Shown piece by piece: positions 55,961 to 63,462 of a stretch of DNA of 64,000 bases. A model generated the notes under the pieces. The model saw nothing but the letters and a program-made list of their open reading frames with translations, ran no database searches and had not been told where the DNA came from. Position 1 is the stretch's first letter; every line of letters begins with the position of its first letter. A program made the position numbers and the translations under genes. Origin of the DNA: Bacteroidota bacterium (GTDB lineage: Bacteria > Bacteroidota > Bacteroidia > Bacteroidales > Dysgonomonadaceae); assembly GCA_023388315.1 (NCBI GenBank), contig JAEWGM010000024.1, positions 1 through 64,000 on the forward strand, given 5' to 3'.

Positions 55961-57439
55961 ATGTATTTGTTGGGATACGATATAGGTAGTTCATCGGTAA
56001 AAGCTTGTTTGGTACAAGCGGAATCGGGTAAAATAGTAGCTTCCGACTTCTTTCCAAAAACAGAAATGACGATGCATGCCGTTCAACCCGGTTGGGCGGA
56101 ACAAGAACCCGAAATGTGGTGGGAAAACTTAAAATTGGCGAACGCGTCAGTACTTAAAAAATCGGGTGTTGACTCCGCCGATATTAAAGGCATCGGAATA
56201 TCGTGGCAAATGCACGGACTGGTAGCTGTTGACAAGAATAAAAATGTGCTTCGCCCGTCAATAATTTGGTGCGACAGTCGTGCCGTGCCGTATGGAGAGA
56301 AAGCTTTCCTTTCGATAGGCAAGGAGAAAGCGTTATCCACTTTATTGAATTCGCCGGGTAACTTTACCGCTTCAAAACTGGCGTGGGTAAAAGAAAATGA
56401 ACCGCATTTGTATGAGCAAATAGACAAAATAATGCTTCCGGGCGATTACATTGCCATGAAGTTAACGGGGGAAGTTTCCACAACGATAGAAGGGTTGTCC
56501 GAAGGTGTTTTTTGGAACTTCAAAGAAGAATCTCTGTCTGCCGATGTGATGAATCATTTCGGATTCAGTAACGATATTATTCCTCGCATAACTCCAACGT
56601 TCGGGATACAAGGAGCCGTTTGCGCAGAAGCAGCCAGCGAGCTTGGCCTAAAAACGGGCACTCCGTTAGGATATCGTGCCGGAGATCAGCCAAATAATGC
56701 GGTTTCACTCAATGTTTTCAATCCCGGAGAAATAGCGTCAACGGCAGGTACTTCCGGAGTAGTTTACGGAGTGTTGGGAGAGGTGAATTACGACCCACTG
56801 TCGCGAGTAAACACCTTTGCGCACGTGAACCACACGTCCGAAAAACCAAGATTAGGCGTGTTATTGTGTATCAACGGCACGGGTATTCTTAACTCATGGA
56901 TTAAAAGAAACATGGTGCAAGCAGATTTAAGCTATGACGACATGAACAGACTTGCAGAAAAATCGCCTATCGGCTCCAAAGGTATTACGGTAATTCCTTT
57001 TGGTAACGGTGCAGAGCGCGTACTTGAAAATAAGAATCCTGGATGTTCTTTCCATGGAATTAATTTCAACATTCACACCATTTCCGATATCATTCGAGCA
57101 TCGCAAGAAGGTATTGTTTTTTCGTTTAAATACGGAATGGAGGTGATGCAAGAGATGGGTATGGAAATAAATATTATCCGAGCCGGAAATGCTAATATGT
57201 TCCTCAGCCCAATTTTTAGGCAAACGCTAGCAGGTGTTACAGGAGCAACCATCGAATTATTCGATACCGATGGAGCTGCCGGAGCGGCTAAAGCTGCCGG
57301 AGTGGGCGTTGGAATTTACGCTACACATAATGAAGCATTCGCTTCACTGCAAAAGATTATGACTATAGAACCCGATACGGAAAATAAAGAACGTTACAAA
57401 GACGCTTATCAACGTTGGAAATCACACATTACTCAATAG
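55961..57439 (+). CDS. xylB: xylulokinase
   Basis: The 492-residue FGGY-family kinase begins YLLGYDIGSSSVKACLV (phosphate loop), contains WQMHGLVAVD, WCDSRAVPYGEKA and GDQPNNAVSLNV, and ends with the GAAGAAKAAGVGVGIY adenosine-site segment. It phosphorylates D-xylulose to xylulose-5-phosphate. It starts 12 bp after GH3 and precedes xylA. Confidence 0.95.
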   Translation: MYLLGYDIGSSSVKACLVQAESGKIVASDFFPKTEMTMHAVQPGWAEQEPEMWWENLKLANASVLKKSGVDSADIKGIGISWQMHGLVAVDKNKNVLRPSIIWCDSRAVPYGEKAFLSIGKEKALSTLLNSPGNFTASKLAWVKENEPHLYEQIDKIMLPGDYIAMKLTGEVSTTIEGLSEGVFWNFKEESLSADVMNHFGFSNDIIPRITPTFGIQGAVCAEAASELGLKTGTPLGYRAGDQPNNAVSLNVFNPGEIASTAGTSGVVYGVLGEVNYDPLSRVNTFAHVNHTSEKPRLGVLLCINGTGILNSWIKRNMVQADLSYDDMNRLAEKSPIGSKGITVIPFGNGAERVLENKNPGCSFHGINFNIHTISDIIRASQEGIVFSFKYGMEVMQEMGMEINIIRAGNANMFLSPIFRQTLAGVTGATIELFDTDGAAGAAKAAGVGVGIYATHNEAFASLQKIMTIEPDTENKERYKDAYQRWKSHITQ

Positions 57440-57456
57440 AATTAAAAAAGACAATT

Positions 57457-58779
57457 ATGGAAACAAAAAAAGAGTTTTTCCCGGGAATTGGGAAAATCAA
57501 ATTCGAAGGAAAAGAAAGTAAAAATCCACTCGCGTTTCGTTACTACAATGCTGAAAAAGTAGTTTATGGACGAAAAATGAAAGACTGGTTCAAATTTTCA
57601 ATGGCCTACTGGCACACATTATGCTCAGAATCAAGTGACCCGTTTGGAACTGAAACGAAAGACTTTGAATGGAACAATGGCGAAAGTGCACTTGAAAAAG
57701 CCAAGAAAAAGTTAGATGCCGGATTTGAGTTCATGCAAAAAATTGGAATTGAATATTTTTGTTTTCACGACATCGATTTAATCGACGAAGGCAACTCCAT
57801 CCAGGAATATGAAGCAAACTTAAAGTCTATTGTGGCTTACGCCAAAGAAAAAATGGCCGAAACGGGCATCAAGCTGCTATGGGGCACCGCCAATGTTTTC
57901 AGTCATAAACGATACATGAATGGCGCTGCTACCAATCCTAATTTTGATAGCGTTGCGTTTGCCGCCACCCAAATCAAAAACGCGTTGGATGCTACCATTG
58001 AACTTGGAGGGGAGAATTATGTTTTTTGGGGTGGACGTGAAGGGTATATGAGCTTACTCAATACCGACATGAAGCGCGAAAAAGAACATCTAGCCATGAT
58101 GTTGGCCAAAGCGCGGGACTACGCCCGTTCTAAAGGATTTAAAGGCACATTTTTTATCGAGCCTAAGCCTATGGAACCCACAAAGCATCAATATGACACG
58201 GATGCTGAAACCGTAATTGGTTTTCTGCGCGCGCACAATCTCGACAAAGATTTTAAACTCAATATTGAGGTAAATCATGCCACCTTAGCGGGACACACCT
58301 TTGAGCATGACCTTCAATGCGCCGTTGATGCCGGCTTGTTAGGCTCTATCGACGCCAATAGAGGCGATTACCAAAACGGGTGGGATACGGACCAGTTTCC
58401 AATCGATATATACGAACTTACACAAGCCATGCTGGTGATCTTAAAAGGAGGTGGACTGCAAGGTGGAGGAACAAATTTTGACGCTAAAACGCGAAGAAAC
58501 TCTACCGACTTAGAAGACATTTTCATTGCTCATATTGCTGGAATGGATGCCTTTGCCCGTGCGTTGGAAGCCGCTGCGGCAATTTTGGAAGACTCTCCCT
58601 ACACCCAAATGTTAAACGATAGATATGCTTCTTTTGACAGCGGAAAAGGGAAAGAATTTGCTGAAGGGAAACTCTCGTTAGAGGACATGCGCGAATACGC
58701 CATTTCGCTGGGCAAAGAGCCCGATCAGATAAGCGGAAAGCAAGAGCTTTACGAAGCCATAGTGAACATGTACATATAA
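57457..58779 (+). CDS. xylA: xylose isomerase
   Basis: A 440-residue enzyme with the xylose isomerase hallmarks: WHTLCSESSDPFG, FCFHDIDL (catalytic His), FWGGREGYMSLLNTDMKRE, VNHATLAGHTFEHDL and GSIDANRGDYQNGWDTDQFP (metal ligands). It converts D-xylose to D-xylulose. The ATG at 57457 fits the known start (METKKEFFPGI); the earlier in-frame codon overlaps xylB. It is the class II type of about 440 residues usual in Bacteroidetes. Confidence 0.97.
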   Translation: METKKEFFPGIGKIKFEGKESKNPLAFRYYNAEKVVYGRKMKDWFKFSMAYWHTLCSESSDPFGTETKDFEWNNGESALEKAKKKLDAGFEFMQKIGIEYFCFHDIDLIDEGNSIQEYEANLKSIVAYAKEKMAETGIKLLWGTANVFSHKRYMNGAATNPNFDSVAFAATQIKNALDATIELGGENYVFWGGREGYMSLLNTDMKREKEHLAMMLAKARDYARSKGFKGTFFIEPKPMEPTKHQYDTDAETVIGFLRAHNLDKDFKLNIEVNHATLAGHTFEHDLQCAVDAGLLGSIDANRGDYQNGWDTDQFPIDIYELTQAMLVILKGGGLQGGGTNFDAKTRRNSTDLEDIFIAHIAGMDAFARALEAAAAILEDSPYTQMLNDRYASFDSGKGKEFAEGKLSLEDMREYAISLGKEPDQISGKQELYEAIVNMYI

Positions 58780-58791
58780 CGTACACAAGAA

Positions 58792-60186
58792 ATGGATGGA
58801 ATGAAGTACAATAAATCATATATCTTCGGAATTACCTTGGTGGCAACACTAGGTGGTTTGCTATTTGGATACGACACGGCGGTAATATCCGGAGCCGAAA
58901 AGTCGATTGAGGCGTATTTGATAAAACCCTTAGGATTAAGTTCCCTCGTTCATGGAGCAACGGTGTCCAGTGCGCTAATCGGCTGCATTATAGGAGGAAT
59001 AATTTCCGGAATATTTTCAAACCGTTTTGGTAGGAAAAAAACTTTGATGATAGCGGCATCTCTGTTTTTCATTTCGGCGTTAGGCTCTGCTTTTCCGGAA
59101 ACGGTTTTTTTCTCTAAAAACGAGCCATGGTTGGGACTGCTTTTTACATTTAATTTCTATCGAATTATAGGCGGTATTGGAGTGGGACTTGCATCTGCTG
59201 TTTCTCCAATGTATATCAGCGAGATAGCACCTGCCGATATTCGAGGGAGATTAGTTTCTTTCAACCAATTTGCCATAATTTTCGGGATGCTGGTGGTTTA
59301 TTTTGTTAATTGGGGAATCGCTTTCGGACATAGTATTGAATGGATAAATAACGTTGGTTGGCGGTATATGTTTGCCTCTGAAGCTATCCCGGCGGCGTTG
59401 TTTGGGATACTCCTGTTATTCGTTCCTGAAACTCCTCGTTATTTGGTACTGTCTAACAGGGATGAAAAGGCGCTTTCAGTGCTAAGCAAAATCAATTTGG
59501 ATAAGCCAACGGCACAATCTGTTTTCGCTGAAATTAAACAATCGATTGGAAAAGTAACTGAGCGATCACATATTTTTTCTTACGGAAAAGTTGTGATTAT
59601 TATCGGAATTTTGCTTTCGGTGTTTCAACAATTTGTAGGAATAAACGTGGCGCTATATTATGCTCCTCGCATTTTCGAAAGTATGGGAGCTGCAAAAGAC
59701 GCTTCCATGCTCCAAACTATTATTATGGGTTTTGTTAACGTAGTATTTACTGTAGTAGCAATTCTCACTGTAGACAAGTGGGGTAGAAAACCTTTGCTGA
59801 TAACCGGTTCTATTGGCATGGCAATTGGTATGTTCGCCATTTCCGCCTTGGCTTTTAATAACATTATCGGTATTTCCACATTGGTGTTTATCATCATATA
59901 TACCGCATCGTTCATGATGTCTTGGGGACCTATTTGCTGGGTGCTTATTTCGGAAATATTCCCGAATAAAATTCGGGGACAAGCCGTCGCTATCGCAGTA
60001 GCTTTTCAGTGGTTTGCCAATTACCTCATTTCATCTACCTATCCTGCAATGATGGAGTTTAGTGGGGGAATGACCTATGGGTTTTATGGAGTAATGGCGG
60101 TGCTGTCTGCCCTGTTCGTTTGGAAAATGGTTCCGGAAACCAAAGGCAAGTCGCTGGAAGAGATGGAGAAACTGTGGAAGAAATAA
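58792..60186 (+). CDS. xylE: D-xylose:proton symporter, XylE-type
   Basis: A 464-residue major facilitator, sugar porter subfamily: GGLLFGYDTAVISGA in helix 1, NRFGRKKTLMIA, RGRLVSFNQFAIIFG, PETPRYLVLSN, QQFVGINVALYYAP, DKWGRKPLL and the end PETKGKSLEEME. These are the motifs of XylE and its glucose homologues. The gene order xylB-xylA-xylE supports D-xylose as substrate. Two ATG codons (58792, 58801) are possible starts. Confidence 0.93.
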   Translation: MDGMKYNKSYIFGITLVATLGGLLFGYDTAVISGAEKSIEAYLIKPLGLSSLVHGATVSSALIGCIIGGIISGIFSNRFGRKKTLMIAASLFFISALGSAFPETVFFSKNEPWLGLLFTFNFYRIIGGIGVGLASAVSPMYISEIAPADIRGRLVSFNQFAIIFGMLVVYFVNWGIAFGHSIEWINNVGWRYMFASEAIPAALFGILLLFVPETPRYLVLSNRDEKALSVLSKINLDKPTAQSVFAEIKQSIGKVTERSHIFSYGKVVIIIGILLSVFQQFVGINVALYYAPRIFESMGAAKDASMLQTIIMGFVNVVFTVVAILTVDKWGRKPLLITGSIGMAIGMFAISALAFNNIIGISTLVFIIIYTASFMMSWGPICWVLISEIFPNKIRGQAVAIAVAFQWFANYLISSTYPAMMEFSGGMTYGFYGVMAVLSALFVWKMVPETKGKSLEEMEKLWKK

Positions 60187-60206
60187 ATTAATATTTGGTG
60201 TAAACA

Positions 60207-60387
60207 AGGAATTGTCTCAATAGCATTGATTTTCTTTCGTTTTGTCATTTGATCCGCCGGTTGGCGGAGAAAAATCTATTACGTCATAAATTATAGATAC
60301 TTCATTGCTCCCCCATTTAAACGAATCAATTCTCCCGATAATATTGGGAAACAACTGATAGTGCATTTTACTTATGAGACAATCCCT
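60207..60387. mobile_element. about 180-bp element with terminal inverted repeats
   Basis: AGGAATTGTCTCA (60207-60219) is matched by TGAGACAATCCCT (60375-60387), 12 of 13 positions inverted. The ends resemble those of the element at 36135-36251 (GGGACTGxxTCA). The inside has a small GATCCGCCGGTTGGCGGAG hairpin and no believable gene. The rest of the 395-bp gap 60187-60581 holds only the tRNA promoter. Confidence 0.5.
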
Positions 60388-60561
60388 GTTTTTTAATGAA
60401 CGCCAAAGAAGGTTCGATCTCACGCCCTCCGGCTTTGGAAGCCAATACTCACCTGAGTAAGTTATTGTCGCTGAGCAATGCAAATATGGTGGTTTTTGAC
60501 AAGAGTAATTCAAAATCCGCAACTTTTTCAAGCTTACTTTACAACAAACGAAAAAAAGTTG

Positions 60562-60569
60562 TAACTTTG
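60562..60569 (+). promoter_or_regulatory. -7 box of tRNA-Pro
   Basis: TAACTTTG is a perfect TAnnTTTG, 12 bp before the first base of the mature tRNA. A good -33 TTG is not seen. Confidence 0.5.
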
Positions 60570-60581
60570 CATTCTCAAAAT

Positions 60582-60655
60582 CGGGATGTAGCACAGTTGG
60601 CTAGCGCGCCACGTTCGGGACGTGGAGGTCGGAAGTTCGAGTCTTCTCATCCCGA
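60582..60655 (+). tRNA. tRNA-Pro (anticodon CGG)
   Basis: The sequence folds as a 74-nt cloverleaf: acceptor CGGGATG/CATCCCG, D arm around GTAGCACAGTTGGCTAGCGC, anticodon stem CCACG/CGTGG with loop TTCGGGA (anticodon CGG, codon CCG), and T arm GGAAGTTCGAGTCTTC. The discriminator is A and CCA is not encoded. Confidence 0.95.
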
Positions 60656-60664
60656 CTCAACAAG

Positions 60665-60698
60665 AAAACACGAAAGTTTTACGGCTTTCGTGTTTTTT
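60665..60698 (+). terminator. terminator of tRNA-Pro
   Basis: AACACGAAAG pairs with CTTTCGTGTT around an 8-nt loop, followed by a T tract. Confidence 0.8.
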
Positions 60699-60798
60699 GT
60701 GTTTATAACTTCAAATATCTTTCAACGTTTCCACACCTAACGGCGTTATCTTGCAAATGGTGTGGGTCACTTGGCCAAAAAACCTCGCTGTTTAAGCA

Positions 60799-61272
60799 TT
60801 ACTCTTTGTTAACTTCCCTAATAATAGGAATATCTCTTTTTACGCTTTGGCTCAACGAAATCATGGTTTCTGTGGCCACAACGCCCTGAATTTCCTGAAT
60901 TCGGTTGTTCAACAAATCCATAAGGTGCTCATTGTCTTTGGCGTAGATCTTAATTAACAGTGTGTAAGCGCCGGTAGTAAAATGACATTCGGTAACTTCG
61001 GGAATTTTTTCAAATTCGGGAACAACGTTTTTGTACATCGAACCTTTTTCAAGTTTCACGCCGATATACGCGCTTGAGGCATAACCCAGCACTTTGGGGT
61101 TTACGTGGTAACCCGATCCGGTAATAACTTCATTTTCAATCATTCGCTGAACACGTTGATGAATGGCAGCACGCGAAACACCGCATTGTTCGGCCACATC
61201 TCTAAATGGGATTCTTGCGTTTTGTGAAATAATTTCAAGAATTTGTCTGTCTAGTTTGTCTATCTTTTCCAT
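60799..61272 (-). CDS. Lrp/AsnC-family regulator
   Basis: The 157-residue protein has the N-terminal HTH (LDRQILEIISQNARIPFRDV, AEQCGVSRAAIHQRVQRM) and the C-terminal RAM ligand-binding beta-sandwich (IGVKLEKGSMYKNV, TGAYTLLIKIYAKD). It would respond to an amino acid or related metabolite. The short C-terminal tail (KRDIPIIREVNKE) is normal. It stands alone with its own promoter. Confidence 0.92.
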   Translation of the reverse strand: MEKIDKLDRQILEIISQNARIPFRDVAEQCGVSRAAIHQRVQRMIENEVITGSGYHVNPKVLGYASSAYIGVKLEKGSMYKNVVPEFEKIPEVTECHFTTGAYTLLIKIYAKDNEHLMDLLNNRIQEIQGVVATETMISLSQSVKRDIPIIREVNKE

Positions 61273-61294
61273 GGGCTTATGTTTATTGTATCCC

Positions 61295-61302
61295 CAAAAG
61301 TA
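61295..61302 (-). promoter_or_regulatory. -7 box of the Lrp/AsnC gene
   Basis: TACTTTTG on the minus strand; a TTG lies 22 bp upstream (61327-61325), slightly longer than the usual spacer. Confidence 0.5.
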
Positions 61303-61391
61303 ATAAAAATCTATTATCTTCTGACAATTTGGAATAAAAATTTTGCAAAATTTCTAATTTTGGGGCTTTATAAAGTCAAAATGCAGCGCAT

Positions 61392-62084
61392 TTATTGATT
61401 TTCGGCGAGTTTGTATAGCGCTTCCGCCACTTCAAAATCGCGGGAAGTGGTTATTTTTATGTTCCATTCATCGCCTTCCACCAATTTGATTTCCATTCCA
61501 GCGGCTTCCGCCACCGAGGCATCATCCGTGAAAGATTCATTGTAATCGGTTTCATAAGCACTTTTTAGCGATGCAGCAGAAAAAACCTGTGGAGTTTGCA
61601 CCAATTTTAACGTGCTTCTGTCGATAATTTTTGTTCCGTTTTCGGTTAATTGGCGAACCGTGTTCACTTCATCCGTTACGGGAATCACACCCACAGATTC
61701 TTGAAAAGAGGTGTCGAAGCATCTCTTAATCACTTCCGCAGACACAAACGGGCGGGCGCCGTCGTGAACGCCCACGGTTTCCTCATCGGACACCTCCGCC
61801 AATCCGTTTTTCACCGAGTGAAAACGTGTTTCTCCTCCATTTACCAGAGTGCAGGGAATGGAAAAATCAACCATTTCGCACATCTCGTTCCACAAATCAC
61901 GAAACGCTTCGGGAAGAACCACAATGATGCGCATGCGATAGTCGCAGTTGTGAAAAGCCTCGATAGTGTGCATCAACATTGGCTTTCCGCCAATAAACTG
62001 AAACTGCTTAGGCACATCACCACCGGCGCGAAGGCCTTTGCCTCCGGCAACAATTATAACGCAGTATTTTTTTTCGGGAATCAT
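61392..62084 (-). CDS. ispD: 2-C-methyl-D-erythritol 4-phosphate cytidylyltransferase
   Basis: The 230-residue enzyme of the non-mevalonate isoprenoid pathway has the nucleotide-binding VIIVAGGKGLRAGGDVPKQF, VHDGARPFV and the NIKITTSRDFEVAE end. It makes CDP-methylerythritol. The ATG at 62084 is preferred over the in-frame TTG at 62093, which overlaps the xseB stop codon. It is the last gene of the xse operon. Confidence 0.94.
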   Translation of the reverse strand: MIPEKKYCVIIVAGGKGLRAGGDVPKQFQFIGGKPMLMHTIEAFHNCDYRMRIIVVLPEAFRDLWNEMCEMVDFSIPCTLVNGGETRFHSVKNGLAEVSDEETVGVHDGARPFVSAEVIKRCFDTSFQESVGVIPVTDEVNTVRQLTENGTKIIDRSTLKLVQTPQVFSAASLKSAYETDYNESFTDDASVAEAAGMEIKLVEGDEWNIKITTSRDFEVAEALYKLAENQ

Positions 62085-62089
62085 GGTTT

Positions 62090-62281
62090 TCAAGAGATTT
62101 CGTCGATTATTTTCTGCAATTCTTTATCGGTTTTGGTCAATTTTTCTTTGCAGAACGCGATAAGTTCCGACGCGCGTTTTACTTTTTGGGTGAGCGCGTC
62201 AACGTCCAATTCGTTCGATTCTATTGCGGTAACGATTTCTTCGAGTTCGCGCTTGGCTTGGGAATAGGTTATTTTGTTCAT
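62090..62281 (-). CDS. xseB: exodeoxyribonuclease VII small subunit
   Basis: The 63-residue helical protein matches XseB: ITYSQAKRELEEIVTAIESN, ELDVDALTQKVKRASELIAF and CKEKLTKTDKELQKI. It assembles with XseA in degrading single-stranded DNA. The large subunit gene is at 63459 onward on the same strand; a membrane protein gene and a transposase with repeats separate them. Confidence 0.92.
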   Translation of the reverse strand: MNKITYSQAKRELEEIVTAIESNELDVDALTQKVKRASELIAFCKEKLTKTDKELQKIIDEIS

Positions 62282-62309
62282 ATTGTTTTGAGTTTTACAT
62301 TATAATTCT

Positions 62310-62373
62310 GCTGCGTAGCAGCTAAATATTTGTAGTTATTATTGAAGCTGAATAGAAGTAGGTGCGTAGCACC
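62310..62373. repeat. REP hairpin doublet, 3' side of the RAYT gene
   Basis: Two small hairpins with 5-bp stems and GTA loops: GCTGC-GTA-GCAGC (62310-62322) and GGTGC-GTA-GCACC (62361-62373). Read in reverse complement this doublet resembles the one at 62856-62918, with a shared ACAAATATT in the linker. Confidence 0.7.
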
Positions 62374-62379
62374 GAAAGA

Positions 62380-62841
62380 TTAATCAAAGAAATCAAAAAG
62401 ATATTCTTGATTATACGAAATATCATTTTTCGCCAATATATCCATATATTCTTCTCTAAACGTTTTTTTCTTATGATGTGTTTCTTGATTCAAAATATAT
62501 TTTACTACAGTATCAATTTGTGATTTGGAGTGCGTGAAAGCGCCATATCCTAACTGCCATTCGAATTTAAATTTCAAAAAATTTTGTTGATTAACCCACG
62601 TGTTGCTTGAAGTTTTAATCTGTTCCACCAAATTAGGAATAAGCTGATTAACATTGTATCCGATAAGAATATGCACGTGATTCGGCATAGCATAAATAGC
62701 TATAAGTTTATGTCTGTTATTTTGGACAATACCTGTGATATATTTTTCAAGTTCATTTTTCCACGCTTTATCAATAAGGGCATGCCTGTTTTTAGGTGCG
62801 AAAACCAAATGAACATAGCATTGAGTATACGTATTTGCCAT
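62380..62841 (-). CDS. RAYT / IS200-like Y1 transposase (TnpA_REP)
   Basis: The 153-residue HUH nuclease has the metal-binding MPNHVHILIG (His55, His57), the WQLGYGAFTHS block and a probable nucleophile Tyr115 in DTVVKYILNQ. The gene is intact and begins with YVHLVFAPKNRHALI, as in Bacteroidetes IS200-like proteins. The flanking REP hairpin doublets, and the absence of typical IS200 ends, favour a REP-associated tyrosine transposase over an IS200 element. It lies between xseB and a membrane protein gene on the same strand. Confidence 0.88.
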   Translation of the reverse strand: MANTYTQCYVHLVFAPKNRHALIDKAWKNELEKYITGIVQNNRHKLIAIYAMPNHVHILIGYNVNQLIPNLVEQIKTSSNTWVNQQNFLKFKFEWQLGYGAFTHSKSQIDTVVKYILNQETHHKKKTFREEYMDILAKNDISYNQEYLFDFFD

Positions 62842-62855
62842 ATCTTTAATTTTGC

Positions 62856-62918
62856 GGTGCTCTGCACCTCTGTTTGAATTGATTGCTCTCTGCTACAAAT
62901 ATTCTGCCACGCTGTGGC
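62856..62918. repeat. REP hairpin doublet, 5' side of the RAYT gene
   Basis: GGTGC-TCT-GCACC (62856-62868) and GCCAC-GCT-GTGGC (62906-62918), both 5-bp stems with 3-nt loops, about 50 bp apart. It is the mirror image of the doublet at 62310-62373, the two enclosing the transposase gene. Confidence 0.7.
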
Positions 62919-62919
62919 A

Positions 62920-63462
62920 TTATTGTTCGGGTATTTTTTCTTTTGGTTCTTTTTTTAGTAAAAAATTGGCGATGGAAGCATAATTTGTAATCATTAAATA
63001 GCCGATAATGAGGCTGATGATTTTCACTGCCCAAGAAACATAGTCGGTGAGAATTTCTGAGTGAAACTGACTTGTAAAATCGTTTTGATTTTTCATCAGC
63101 AACTTGAAAAGAAAAAAAACGTGGGTGATAAATATGGGCAAATGCCTCACAATTAGCGATAAGCCAATGGCGAAAATGGCGATTTTCAATAAATCGGAGA
63201 AATCTACTCGCCTGAATGAAACTTTGTCGTCATCAAACCCTTTGTCTAACTTCAGGACGTTAATAAATCTGTCGGGGTTGAAAATGAGCGCCAAGAAAAT
63301 GGCCGTTACTACCAATAATATTGCCACAAAAAGCAGAATGCTTAGCCAAGGTGTTCCGGAGAAAAAAACGAAAATCGTTGGCAAAGCCTGAAATACAGTG
63401 ATTACGATAAAATAGAGTCCCGCGATTTTTAGAAGAATTCTGAAAAGATCTTTTTTTGTCAT
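62920..63462 (-). CDS. four-helix membrane protein of unknown function (DUF2975-like?)
   Basis: This 180-residue protein has about four hydrophobic helices (about 8-33, 38-62, 90-120, 145-170) and a basic C-terminus. The helix spacing resembles DUF2975 proteins, but no firm motif was recognised. It overlaps the xseA stop by 4 bp (ATGA) and is translationally coupled to it; its stop is close to a REP doublet. Any connection with exonuclease VII is unknown. Confidence 0.7.
   Translation of the reverse strand: MTKKDLFRILLKIAGLYFIVITVFQALPTIFVFFSGTPWLSILLFVAILLVVTAIFLALIFNPDRFINVLKLDKGFDDDKVSFRRVDFSDLLKIAIFAIGLSLIVRHLPIFITHVFFLFKLLMKNQNDFTSQFHSEILTDYVSWAVKIISLIIGYLMITNYASIANFLLKKEPKEKIPEQ

Noticed and set aside
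60217..60594. 125-codon minus-strand open frame between xylE and tRNA-Pro
   Set aside because: It crosses the inverted-repeat element and runs into the tRNA gene; the protein shows no domain, signal or plausible composition.
62310..62373. CRISPR-like array suggested by repeated small palindromes
   Set aside because: There are only two hairpins on each side of a transposase, they are not identical direct repeats with spacers, and no cas gene is present.
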